From Diadema setosum (lineage: Eukaryota > Echinodermata > Echinoidea > Diadematoida > Diadematidae): DNA of 64,000 bases. Where the stretch lies: positions 62,001 through 126,000 of the forward strand of contig NC_092703.1 in NCBI RefSeq assembly GCF_964275005.1. The letters are read 5' to 3'. Shown here one piece after another: positions 24,394 to 38,100 of this stretch. A program made the translations under genes and the position numbers. Under the pieces are notes generated by a model. The model did not search any database. It saw only the letters and a list, made by a program, of their open reading frames with translations, and had not been told where the DNA came from. Every line of letters starts with the position of its first letter. Positions within the stretch are counted from its first letter, which is position 1.

Positions 24394-27300
24394 GTATTTC
24401 ATTTAACTTTTTGAATATATGTAGGATTAAAAGTTGTGCAATACACCCCACAGGTAGAAGGATCAGTTTATATGACATGTTCAAATATGATTATCCCGCA
24501 GGAGTGGCAATAGTTTAGTCTCCTATCTAAGCAGTGAAACATCCCCCTTCACTTTGTCAGATATATGAACAGTGATAGACAGTGAATGACAAGTACCTGT
24601 AAGGAATTCCTTATCTGAAAACTACTGCAGCAGTATTCAGGATATATTTTTCATGGGACAAATTGTAATCAATTTCTAAAAAGAAGATGTTTAATCAAGA
24701 GAGATTTTAGGTTGAAGATATAAAGTGACATCCAATGGAGGTTTGTAAAAAGGTCTGCAATTATGATAAATGCTCAGTTGTTAAATAAATGTGCTCAAGA
24801 GTGTTCACTGTGCAACTGTGCTACACACACTTCCATAGAAATCTTCAGAGGAACCTATCCTCTCAGCCAGCATGCGTGAAGCCAAGTTCCAATCTCTGTC
24901 TCGAGAGAGGGCGTTAATTGCCGAGGTCAACGAGTGGCAGCAACAGTGGCAAGAGGAACGACGTCTCAACGCCAAGATGAACGCTGAGATTGCTGACGTC
25001 CGTAGAGAGTTTGCTCGTAAGGAGGAAGAACTCCGGCTGGTCCATGAGAAGGAAATCTTTCAGCTGAAACAGGACAACTATGTCTTATTGGCCAAAGTGA
25101 GTCAAACACCAAGATGCTGCATTGCTATTGAAATACCCTGGCAACATTCAGGTCATAATCTAAAGGAGTTGTATTATGATGTCAGGATTTGGGGGCATTT
25201 GCTCCATCCACATGTGGATGTACTAGTGAATATGAAGTGTACGGATTTACTGTGCAAACATTTGCTATAAAATGAAAACGATCAAGATGGCTCACCATGC
25301 CCTAGTACATCGTACACCAGCATAGTGTCACAGTATGCCAAGGACATTTAGTGTTTGGTGGGCATACAATTTCATGGTGGTTTTCATATCTTATGTCCTG
25401 TCAGAGAGACCCCTACTTTCATATTAGGTTCAGTTGTTAAATAGTATGTTCTACAAATTCCAATGACTGCTTGAAAGGGTGATATAATATCTTCATAAAT
25501 CATAATGAACATGAGGAGACAGGTCACATGTAAAATTTTGGACTTTATCAAATTTTTCAGGATTAAAAGAGGGCATGAAGGTGAAGGAGAGATGAAGTAA
25601 GGTACTATCATTTCTTTTTCTTTTTCTTTTTTTTTGTCTTTGAAGCTGAACAGTCAAGAAGATCAGGAAAAAGTTCGGAGGAGGGAACTTGTCTCTGGTA
25701 AGACTCCGGAGGGCGCCAGTCAAGAAGAACAGATGAGGTTGATGCAGAGAGAGATAGTACAGCAAGAGACTCTACTGCAGGGCTACCAGCAGGTAAGGTG
25801 ATTTCATAGAGGGACTTCACTAAGTGACTTTTTAGAGTGGGCAATCATTGCTTGGTGAAGCCAGTCTGAGAGAGATTGATATCAGATGTCGGATGACATT
25901 GCCTAGTAGTTTTCACTGCTTTATATTACATCATGACTTATAGAAAAATTGGGATAAATTTGTAACATAATGTGACAGGAAACCCCTCGGTCTCTTGTTC
26001 TCAGTAACTCATTATTAGAGAATGTACTTTCTTTCCTATCATTGACATGGGTGGGGAAAGTCAAGTTGCAAAAAGTTATATGCCATTTTTGAAGCTTGGT
26101 GTCTGTTCTTTCAAATCTGCAAATGACTACAATGTCCTGTGGCTTTTTGGTGATTGTGTGATACAGGTTTATTTATGATTCTGTGTAATGAATTTCTTAT
26201 CATTATTTTCATATGTACACATTAAGTGACAAAAGGTAAATTCAATGCTGTGTACATGTTTATGTGGGTGCATGTGCACTGAGACTTGTATGAACAGATA
26301 TGTGAGTGTTTGAGTGCAAATAATCATATACATTGTACGTATATGCATCCACTGACATCATTATTAATATTTACTGGGTGTTACATAGCATATGGTCAAG
26401 TTTATATGATAAGTATTAAGAAACTTATTCCTGGTGATGTTTTACAAGAGCGAGTGGATATATTTCATAAGACACCTTTGCATGTTTGTGTTTTAATGCA
26501 TGGCATGTTGGAGCAGGAGAATGAGCGTCTGTACAGCGAGGCCAAAAAGTTACAAACAAACAACCGAGAGAATGAGAAGAGGATGTTTAGTGAAAACCAA
26601 CGTCTGCAGACAGAAGTTGGTAATCTGAGGTATGTTTTATCAGCTCTTCCTTATCTCTCTGCATTGTGAAATTTCATTTAATGTTTAAGACAATTTTGAC
26701 AGTGTGTAGTCCCCATTACTGGCCTTGTGGCAAAACCTTAAAGGTATTAGCCCACATTTATAAACCTGCAGCAATTGGTCTCATAGTTAGCATGGAGTTT
26801 GGGTATGATTGCAGTAACACCTGTGCAAAATTTCGTTCCAATTAGTTCATTACTTTCATAAAAATAAATGAAAATGCACCGTAATCCGTATGCATGCGTA
26901 TAACGCTCACTAGCTCCGGTCCACGTACGTGTTACATGTACATGTACAATGTACGTAGCTATAGCCCGCGCTCGTAATTCGATTTTGGGTCGGGTTGACC
27001 TGGTTTGAAAATTGATTTTAAAACGATGATTTTCTCTCTTTTATCGAATGGTATAGACAAAGAGCGACAGGTGAGGTATGTTACTGTTATAACTTGTACT
27101 TGAAGTTATATTGGACCTGTTGTATGCAGTTTTGATTTTCGTGGGTTTGCAAATGTGGGCTAGTACCTTTAATAGTGGATTTAATCCATTGAGGTCAAGC
27201 TGATATTGCTCTAACATGCATTTCTCATAAACAACTGCCAGAGACTACTCAGGACATGTCTGCAATTGGTTTATAAAACTAAAGGATATTAAGTTGCACC

Positions 27301-29106
27301 ATCACCTGTGGTAGTCATCAACAGGGTACATCTAATGGGCTCTTTACACAGAAAAGCATAAAGGATGATGAAATACGTGTAATGCATACAGATCTCCTTT
27401 GTAACAAGTGCAGACACATTCTTGATATGAAAGTTATAGGACAGTAAAGGTTTTCTGGACAGTAACTTTTCCATCCTTCAGGATGTGGGGAAAACTAAAT
27501 AATTTTACCTTCTGCCACCTTTCTAAAGAGTAGTAGCAGCATATTAGTGAATTGCCAGATCATAACAAAACTGATCTCAAAGATTTGAAGTTGTTTTGCT
27601 TCTCCATATCTCTGGAAATCAATATGTATAAGTCCCTGTTGTGTCACTTGGCTAACACTAGGGTGAAAGGTCAGGTACATACAGTTGTATGTAGGTCAGT
27701 GTCTGTACATTTCATTTGAAGGGAACTGAATGAGATGAAGGATAGAGCCCTGAGGAATAAAGGTATCATCACAGGACAAAAGATACAGCAGGAGATAGCA
27801 GCAGGGAACACAGCAGTCCTTGGGGCAGGGAAGATAGCTGAGCTTCAGGCTGAAATCAAGGAGCATGAGGTGATGTATGGCAATGACTTCCCTTCCCGTA
27901 TTCACTTTGTTTGTTTGGAAAACCAGCAGGACAGGAAGTCAGAAAGCTTGGTATGGAAGAAAGAATACAGTACACTCCTGTTATATTGAAATTCCAGTTA
28001 CAACGAAATAAAAATTCAGGCCGCAACATATTTCACTCTACGCATGTGTTTCTATTATCTATTTGATCGGTAATAACCAAATTTTGATATAATGAAAGAA
28101 AATTGCCAGTCCCAAGGACTTTGTTATAACGAGAGTCCACTGTATTTTACATTTTACTTGCTTTAATACAGATAGGGAGCCAGTGGAGGTTGTTGAGTGT
28201 GGTGCTGGTATGTCTTGTCGCTCTCTTTGTGATTCTTGCTGCTATGTTTTGTACTCATTGAAGTTTTGCACTCTTTGATGAAAGTGTTACTAATGAAAGA
28301 TATTGGATGTAATATTTGCTAAAGGTTCGGGAGGCATCCTTGAGGTCAGAGGTCAAGAGACTGACCCAGGGCCAGAAGGAGCTGGAGGAACACATCGAGG
28401 GTTTGGTCAGGGAGAAGACTCGGCAGCAGGAGAGGCTTGACCAGCTGAGGAATGGACACCAGACAGAGTTTCAGGTCAGTCCAGTCTTTTGACCTTTAAC
28501 CCCTTGACTCATGCTTCTCGTAGTATAAGAAATGGTACTTCACTCTGTATGCTTTACTTGCCAGTCGACAGGAGTCAAGAAACTAAATGTGGAACAGGAA
28601 ATAAATGGTCTTATCAGTCTGGTGTTTGCTTGGGACTGTAGTATATGTGCACTAGAGAATGGTTTACTAACTTACGCTGAGAAGCAAAGTTGTTTTGATT
28701 GATTTAGAAACATCAATCAGCGAGCCGTGGCAAGGCTGATGATTAGCGCATGGGTTCATAAGATTAATATGCCATGAGAGTTGTACTGAGAATATGAAGT
28801 TGTAGCTTCCATTTTATCTGACAGTGCTCCCTGTCCATGTGTATGTAAATTGTGTTAGAGTTATTAATTCTCTCATTAATTCTTCTCTCTTACATACCAA
28901 AACATGTACCAATAGGATCTTCAGGTGAAGTACCAGAGAGAGATTGAATCCCTGCAAAAGAAGATTCGATGGTACAGTGAGAATCAGGAACTCCTGGACC
29001 GGGATTCAGCAGCACTGAGAGAAAAGGATGTAGAGATCGCTGACCTCAAGGAGAAGCTAAAGAAGGGAGGCTCCCAGGTGAGATGATGAGCATTCTGTGT
29101 CTTCTT

Positions 29107-29198
<92 letters not shown>

Positions 29199-32100
29199 AA
29201 CAACAACAACAACAGCAGCAATAGCTACAACAGCTACAACAACAACAATATCAAGAACTACTACTACAACAACAACTACAACAGCAACCACAACAACAAC
29301 AAAAGCAGCAATCACAACAACAACAACAACTATTACTACTTATACTACTACAACAACAACGAGGTTGCAGGGTCTTGTTGCCCCAAAGGATGATTCATAC
29401 ATGGAGGACATTTGGATATATTTTCTGAAATACCTTCATGTAGCGTTAATTCGTTGAGGACGGTTTGGTTTGCTACAACATGCATTTCCCATAGACACCT
29501 GCCCGAGTGTAATCAGGACTTGTCCTCAACGGGGTAATGCACATTTGATGAAAATGTTTCAAGGTTGACCAACATTTTGTAATCCTTTTTTAGGTCTGTT
29601 GTTTTTATGCCTCCACCACGAAGTGGTGCCGGAGGCATTATGTTTTCGGGTTGTCCGTCCGTCCGTACGTACGTCCGTACGTCCGTCCGCTTTCGTTTAC
29701 GTGATAACTTGAGTAATATTTACTGGAATTTTACCAAACTTGGTCCAAGTATGGAGTATGATGGGGCAATTATTTGATTAGATTTTGGGTGAAATCAGCT
29801 AAAGGTCAAAGGTCAAGGTCAAATCATGAAATTGTATCCGTTTACACGATAACTCAAGACTGCATCAAGCAAATTTCACCAGACTTTGTTGGAGGATGAT
29901 GTATGATAAAACAATTACTTGATTAGTTTTTCAGTGAAATCGGACAGAGGTCAAAGGTCAAAGATCAAGGTCAAATCCTAAAATTTATCTGTTTACGTGA
30001 TAACTCAAAACTGGATGAAGCAGCTTTCACCAAACTTGGTCCAAGGATGATGTATGATGGGACAATTAGTTGAGTAGATTTTAGTGACATTGGCAAGAGG
30101 TCAAAGGTCAAAAGGTCAAGGTCAAATGCTACAAATGTTACAATTTCCCCCATATCTATGCAATGCCCCAAAGGTATTTTCTTGAAACTTGGTGTGGACA
30201 TGTACTACTGCGCAAAGATTCTCCAGAGAGAGTTTCATGTCATAAGGTCAAAGGTCAAAAGGTCAAAGGTGAGGTGAAAATGTTGCAATATCACTTTTCT
30301 CGCAAATGGTCCGGATGTATCTTCGTGGAACTTGGTAAATATGCATGTACTGACTGGCAGGGATTATCTAGGGAATTTAGGGGTCATGGGTCAATAGTCA
30401 GGGGTCAAAGGTCAAGGTCAACTCCTCAAAATTTTATTATGTCCCTCATATACTAGTATATGCAATGCTTGCATTATTAGTTTCAAAACTTAATACATGC
30501 ATTACCTAATGGTGATTCTCCGGGAAATTTCCAGCCAGAAGGTCAAAGGTCAGAGGTTTAGGGTCAAAGGCCAGGTTTCAATCCCCCCCCCCAAAAAAAA
30601 AAAAAAAAAATATATATGTATATATATATATATAATATACTAGTAGCACCCGTGGAAATCCACGGGTCTGAGGGGTTTTATTTTTTTTTTCTCATAGATA
30701 CGATTTTGCACATTTTTATTGATGAAATAAAAATAATTTTTTTCTCATTCTTTCGTTACTTGTGCTCGATCTCTTCTACCGATGACCGCCACCCCCCCCC
30801 CCCACCACACACACACATTTCCACCCCCGTAGAACAACAACAACAACAACAAAAAAACCCAAACAAAAAACAAAACAAAACAAAACCCCAAAACAAACAT
30901 TCAGGGAAAAATTACCAAAAACGCTTATGAGATTCTCCGGAAGTTCTGCCCACAGATTCTTCCCGTCGGAATGGGGAGATACAGTTGACACTATGACTTT
31001 GATATTAATTATACCCCCTGTTCTTGCATCCATGCAGGCATCCGAGGGAATCCACGGCTGGTCTCAAGGCCTAGCATTTTTTTTTTTCATTCCTATTTCT
31101 TTTCCCGCGTTATGAGAGAAAAATATAATATTTTTAATCGTCTTCAATTGCTCCCTCCTTTTTGTTTTTAATCACCAAAACTTGGTTTGATAGATCATAG
31201 AACCATCCGTTTATCTGCTTCAGACTATACATCATCATTATTATCATGATATTATTATTCTCATTAGGCCCCTATTGTTATATTGCTATTATAATTATTA
31301 TTGTTTTTTGGGGAGGGGGGTCATAGTCATTAGGTTTTATAAGTATTAGGCACCCGTGGGAATCCACGGATCTCAGGGCTTCATATTTTTCCTTTAGTAT
31401 TTCTTCAACCACGTTATGAGAGAAGAAATACACAAAGAATATTTTCATCTTCATTTGCTCCCTCATTTCTGTTTTCATAATCAAAACTTGGTTTGATGGA
31501 TCTAGAACCACCCGTTTATCTTATTGATACTGTTCATTGTTTTTATTATCATAATAAATATCATCATTTGATCATTATTATTATTATTATTATTATTGTT
31601 ATTTTGTGGGAGGGGAGATCATAGTCATTCAGTTTTATTATTATTTTACATCATTCATTGACATGGGGATGAATCAAGGGAATTAAGGAAAAAAGTTTAT
31701 CGGTCAAGGATAGTGAATTTTTTTCTTCATGTCAAGGTTTCTCTACAACTGATAGACATTTCAAATAGCTTCATTGTCATTGCTATTTTTAGACATCAAA
31801 ACAATCCAGTACCTGTATGTGTCTCTTCCGCCCCTCTTAAGTTATGAATCATAGCACCCCCTCCCCAGTCATTTGCATTGGCCTATTGTATTATTTTCAT
31901 TATTTCAGTATTATTGTTATTGTTATTATCATTATTATTATTACTAACATAATTATTATTATTTAGGGGAGAGGAGAGAGTAGAGTCATAATATAGAGAT
32001 GATCAACCAAGGGAGGCGGAAATGTTAATTTGTTAAGAATTGTAAAAATCTGTTTCCCCCATTTTTCTGCTCTTGATAAAAAGCATTTCTGAAGACAGTC

Positions 32101-35100
32101 CTGCGCGAACTGTCCAAAACTGCTTCATTGCACTAACGTACGTAATCTTGTGCTGAGTACGACTACTTCATAGACCCCTAGTGTTTTTGTTACTATTGTG
32201 CCGAGAGAAATAAAATATTTTCGTCTTCGTTTGCTCTCTTCTTTTTGTTTTTATTACCAAACCTTGGTTTGATGAATCATAGAACCACCCATTTATCTGC
32301 TTCAGACTGTACATTTTTATTATCATTATTATCATAATCATTAATGTCTTTCTTCTTCTGCTTATTGTTATTATTAGTATTATAACTATCACTTTTATTA
32401 TTATCATTATTATTATCATTATATTATCATTATAATCATCGTTGTTATATTTGGGGAGGGGGAGATCATAGTCATTTAGGTTTAAAGTAGGCACCCGTGG
32501 GAATCCATGGGTTTCAGGGCCTCGTATTTTTTCTTTAATATTTCTTTTCCCACGTTATGGGGGAAAGAAGAATATTTTTGTCGTCATTTGCTCCCTCTTT
32601 TTTTATTTTTATCACCAAAACTTGGTTTGATGCACCATAGAACCACACATTTGATGTTCACTTGTAACTTCAAAAATTGGCGGTCAGCAAAGCGAGGGTT
32701 TCCCCCGCGTCAGCTCGTCTTATGAATATTCATGTTTACAGCAGCCATGCAGTAAACGAATGAACAGCGGCGCGTGTACTCTGATATGGAAGGGTACGAT
32801 CGGCAAGGACAAAATTTAAGTGGATATTTAGCCGTCCTGAACAGTCTGAGTACAATGATACCCGACTTGAGAGTAAACTAAATGACGTACCTGAGTTGCA
32901 TAGTATCCTGCAGTTGTGCAAAATACAATAAAATAACAGCATTCGTTGTTTTCATTTGGGCACGCCAATGGCGAACGTCGCTGTACGTAAATGCCCTTGT
33001 ACTAACAATGACCGCGCCGTGTATTATATACCATAATGAGTGTCCATATCACGCGCACGCACATAGTGTTTCGTGTAACCATCGTCAATACATACACAGG
33101 CACAGGCCACACACTGGCATACCGTACCCGAGAGTACATTGTGTGCGTGCGTGCGTGTCCGCCGGAATATGTCAGAGATTTCGCTGCACGCCATCATCTT
33201 TTTGACTTTAGTATCCCCACTGTCTCTGCAAGCTAAAAGATGGACGATCGAGAAAGCAGGAGTCCAGCGCAGGATCGGTGAATATTAAAACGCCCGGCTC
33301 TGACGTCACGTACAAAAATGCATTATGCATCTATCTGATTAATTTCTCTTTTCCGTCCTCGACGTCGACACGGAGGCGGAGCGCGGACGAAACCCGGTCC
33401 AAGGCACGTAAGAGACCCTCCCGCTGCCGACGGCACTGGTCTCGGGGGCCCGGAGCCGACGGCTCGGGAGGAGATAGACAAACCAGCAACGCCGGAATAA
33501 AACAGGAAATACATAAGGCCGCGACAACAACAACAACTTCGCCTTTTACTGTTATAGATTTTGTACCATCATTACACTCTTTCTTCATACCTTGGAAATT
33601 ACTCAATGCATAAACTTATGAAAAGATCTGTCAGAATTCAAGTAAAAATTCTCAATTCCCCATATATGTGTACCTGCACTCTTAAAAAATTAAAGCAAAC
33701 CCAGTTAAAGACATTTCTGACAAACCTGTCTTTTCAATATTTTGCCAGTTATGTGAAACTGTCATGGATCACACATTGTGAAGACATTGTACTATACGCC
33801 TATTGGGAGAATCATGCATTATGGCGGAGGCATCAGTCGCCATAGCGACATTTCTAGTTTCTTTTCTGAATCCTAGTAACAATTACTACATACACTAAGG
33901 CAATCAATCATTATCATATCTAGAGCTATCCATGGTGTGTTGTGTAGTTTGATGACCTCATGGTTCCATCATATGGATGTAGTCCTTGCAAGGATTGTGA
34001 GAAGTCTGAGCCAAGGGAGATAGATAAGTGAGACATTTTTTATTTCTTTTAAATCAATGATGCTTTTTCCCAATAATTTACCCAGGGTAACAGTAAGACC
34101 AGTGAGGCCCAGAGACGTGCCAAGGAGAGAGCCGCAGATGCCAAGAAAATTCAGGATCTAGAAAGACAGGTATTTAATAGTCCATTTTAATGTTTTCTTC
34201 TGTGATTTGTCACATTGATACATACTGTGTGCAAACTGAGTACTCAATCAATCATTGAAGAATTGTTGAAGTTAATCTAAGCTTGCAAAATGAGCTGTTT
34301 GAGGATACTTGGAATTTTATTGCCAGCAAAAGAGAGAAAATTCTCTCTAACTCGTGTTCAAAATGGAGAGATTTGTAAAGATTGCATTTATTTTCTGTGC
34401 TATGTGTGAATTATGATATTCATTATCTGTAGCAGAAGCTCTATTCTGTATGGGTAATGCATTGACAGAGATGCCAACTGTCACTTTTTTGCAGTATTTA
34501 GTGCTGTGTTTTGCCCAAAATACTGCCGGTTTCATGGAAAATTCCTAGCTTTCTAATTTAATTACTGCACTTGTGAATTGCAGGAAGAGTAAGAATACTG
34601 TTTTTTACTCAAAATATGTTTTTTGTTTGTTTTTTCAGCCATCAGAATTCAGCAATGCCATTGATAAGGTTGACATCCCTGCACTGATCTCACGCTGTCA
34701 AAATATCACATTTCGTATTCAGCAGAAAGTTATCACTAAATTATTTCAGAGCAATTGCACATGATGATTTTCTGAACTTTTTTGATGGATGCATGTGATA
34801 CTGGATGTCATCCTGTCAGGTTCGGGAAATGAATGACATCATCCGGCGTCGGCATCCAAACTCCCTCCCCGCCCTCATCTATGCAGCAGCCTCGAGTTCC
34901 TCCTCTGACCCCAAGGGACAACAGGGGTCATTGGAGGGTCAACCAAGGTCAATCACCTTTCTGGAAGATAAGGTCAAACGGCTGGAGAGAGAGCTGGAAG
35001 GAAAAGAGGAAGAGAGTCGTAAGGGACTGAGGGTGGTGGAACAGAAGTATAATGCCATGAAGGTATTGCAACTGATCGTCGAGAAATTGCCCTTAATCTA

Positions 35101-38100
35101 CATAAAGAGATACTGAATATTCATTGTGTGAGTTATGGGTATAGCCAGTGACAAAAGTCATGGGTACACATATTCAGATGGAATGCCATGAAGGTATGTA
35201 TGGTGATAGCAAGCCTCCTCACCCGGGTTGATGTTGCGTGATTACCCTGTTCATTATGGGAACCTGGTATACCAGGTTCCCATGGCACCGACTGATATAT
35301 GGGTACCTGGTATATCATGTTCCCAATTGTAGACAAGAGTGCCTGCATTCATGGCCTAAATTCATGTTTATTTGTGTTATACTTCCCAGAAAAATGGCTT
35401 TGATAGTAAGATTAGAGTTTCTTCTGTCAGCATTTGTTCCTTTTCCAAAGGAAAACTGTATTATTTACCTTTCCAATGTAGTCTGCACCTGTTTTGTTAT
35501 AAAACTTGTGTGAAGACATGCACGGCAATCAAGGCGGAGCTCAGGTAGATTTCTGTGTTTGCTGACCCCCTCAGGTGCCTTCTTTTGTGTAAAACAAAAG
35601 AGTCTGTGAGCTCATCAGTGCACGCTCTATTCATACCTCGCGCCTGTTTGATATTTTCATTGTTTTATGATACGTATATGTAGTTGACTGTTGGATTTCT
35701 GATTGATGTACTGTTTCCTCACCAAGATGATGTTCTTTAAATTCCACCCCCTTTTTAGATTGATCATGATTTATCCTTTGCTAATTTGTGTTACCGAGGT
35801 TTTTTTTTAGCAATATATGAGAAATTTTATCCAGGTTGTTGCTTTTCTTTATACATCATATGCCTTCCCTTCATATGTCGTAGAGCGATGATTGCATATT
35901 TCCCGTCGTTTGGATGAGAGGGGAGAATCCCTGGGGTGCAATAGTCTAGAACAACAGATTTTTATTTCATACTTTAGCTATCGTCATTACTTCATACTGG
36001 TTCAGTATATTTTCCTGTTTGCTCATTCTATTGTAAAAGTGAGAAAACAATGATGAACAATTTTCTTTTCAATCTGAACATTTCTTGTTTCATTCCAACA
36101 TTCATATCCTCTCAAAGAGCATTTCAAGGCTGCCCTGGAAACTATTTGGCTGTCATTATTATGATAATTTGAATCAGACCATACGTTCTCTCCCTCAAAG
36201 AAGGCACTGCATCTACCCATTATAAGTAAATGGAACTATTAATATTAAAGGAAGTAAAACCTTATGACTTCTCATATTGCTGGAGAATCCATAATTGTGA
36301 CACAAATTATTTCTTTTTTAGTGTTTACTTGATAAACTTGATTTTTTTTTTTTGTCTTTGCTATATTGATATTAATAATGATATGATTGTAAGACATTGC
36401 TATCATTCAAAAGTAAGTATATCTCTCACACCATTTCACATCCAATAATTTTGTGGATGAAGGTGAGATACGAGGATCGCATCAGTACTCTGGAGTCACA
36501 GCTGGTGGAGTCTGAAGCCAGGAGGCAGCTCTCATCTCACCCTCACACCAGTCTCACAGCTTTAGAGAAGGAGTTAGAGGGAGTCAAGGAGAGAAGTAGG
36601 AGGCAGCTACAGGAGGCTGAGAGGGAGAATGGTGAGCTGAGGAGGAAGTTGGCAAAGGCTGTCTCCACGGCGATGACTGGAGGAGAAGGAGGAGAAGGAG
36701 GAGGGAAGGAAGGAGAAAGCAAGAAAGGAGGAGTGGACAAAGGCCTTCTGGCAAAACTAGCCCACCATGAATTGTGAGTGATTGTGCTTTCAGCTGTGTT
36801 TGCCATCATAGACAGCCCAAGAGTATAACGAAACCTTAATATCTGGAATGCAAGATGCATTTCAAGCTGACTATATCTGAACATTCATCATGCTGCACGA
36901 GCTTTACATTTCATCAACCTAGTTGGTTCCATTTATGTTATCTACACCTTTTTTCCATTCAGCCTGCTACTGTGTACGCTGTTGTTTTTGCACACAGATA
37001 TTTTCGTAAATGAGGAGGCCACAGACATTTTCGCGAGATGTTGTTTACACAAATTGACACAGAGGCCTTCATAAGCCCACTATTACCTTAGTGCATGATG
37101 ACATTTTGGCATGTTCTTAAATTCATGGTCCAACTGTGATTAGCAAAATTCGTGAACAATAAACGTTGGCAAAAATAACAACCTTTACAGTATTTGATGT
37201 TAACATTATTCATCTCAGTGTGCATAAAATGTATAGCATTTTCAATTCAAGCCATAATGCCTAGCCAGTTAAAAGGTGCTTTTCTGTTTGTAATCCATTT
37301 TTGCGGCGTATATCATGTGTAAATTTTCTTTTTCTTTTAATCTTCAGAGAGCTAGCAGCCAAGAATAAAGAGTTGGAGTTGCTGCGATCCACAGTGGACA
37401 AGTTGATGGAGGAGAGATTTAGAGCTTGGAATACAGGAGAGGGCAATAAAGGTTGATATTCCTACGAACTCTAGAAAAGAAACATGACCACATGTAATAT
37501 GATCAAATACTGTAAAAGTGGATATTTTTTGCATTTATGAGTAATTTTTCATACTTGGCCGGGTGAGATGAGTTTCCTGTGTTTTTACTTATGCGGAATT
37601 AAGACATCAACTACAGAAACATACAGTAAGCAAAAGTAATTTCACACTTTTATATTTTGCGCCAGATTATAGTTGCACGAAATGCTCAAAAATTTCAATA
37701 TTATGAAAATTTCTACTGTTACAGTATTGCCTTTTTTGTTACTTCGTGTAATTTGACAGCATGAGACTGTCATCATATCAGTCCAATGACTGCACAATAA
37801 TAATACTGAACACAGTACCCCAGAAAGGGAGTTCTTTGAATGGTCTTAGTAGGTCAGAGCATAACTAGATTTGAGTGACTTGCAGTGATTTGAATATTAA
37901 TGAGTCATTCAATGTGACATCGGGTTAGGACTGTTAAGCTGCGTTCACATAGAAGTATTCGGTATTCGGTATTCGCTATTCGGGCCCCGAATACACCATC
38001 ACCCGCACCGTCAACTCACCATCCCATGCAGTGAGGATTTCTTCCTCCTACATCCTAGCAAATCTTATTAACAATTTCTAAACTGCATCAGAATGCCAGT

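Noticed and set aside
29046-29457. Long poly-Thr, poly-Asn and poly-Val open frames
   Set aside because: They are translations of the (CAA)n microsatellite in an intron, with no start context or homology.
33278-33613. Arginine-rich frame in the intronic CpG island
   Set aside because: GC-rich codons give long frames on both strands; no splice chain or motif supports any of them.
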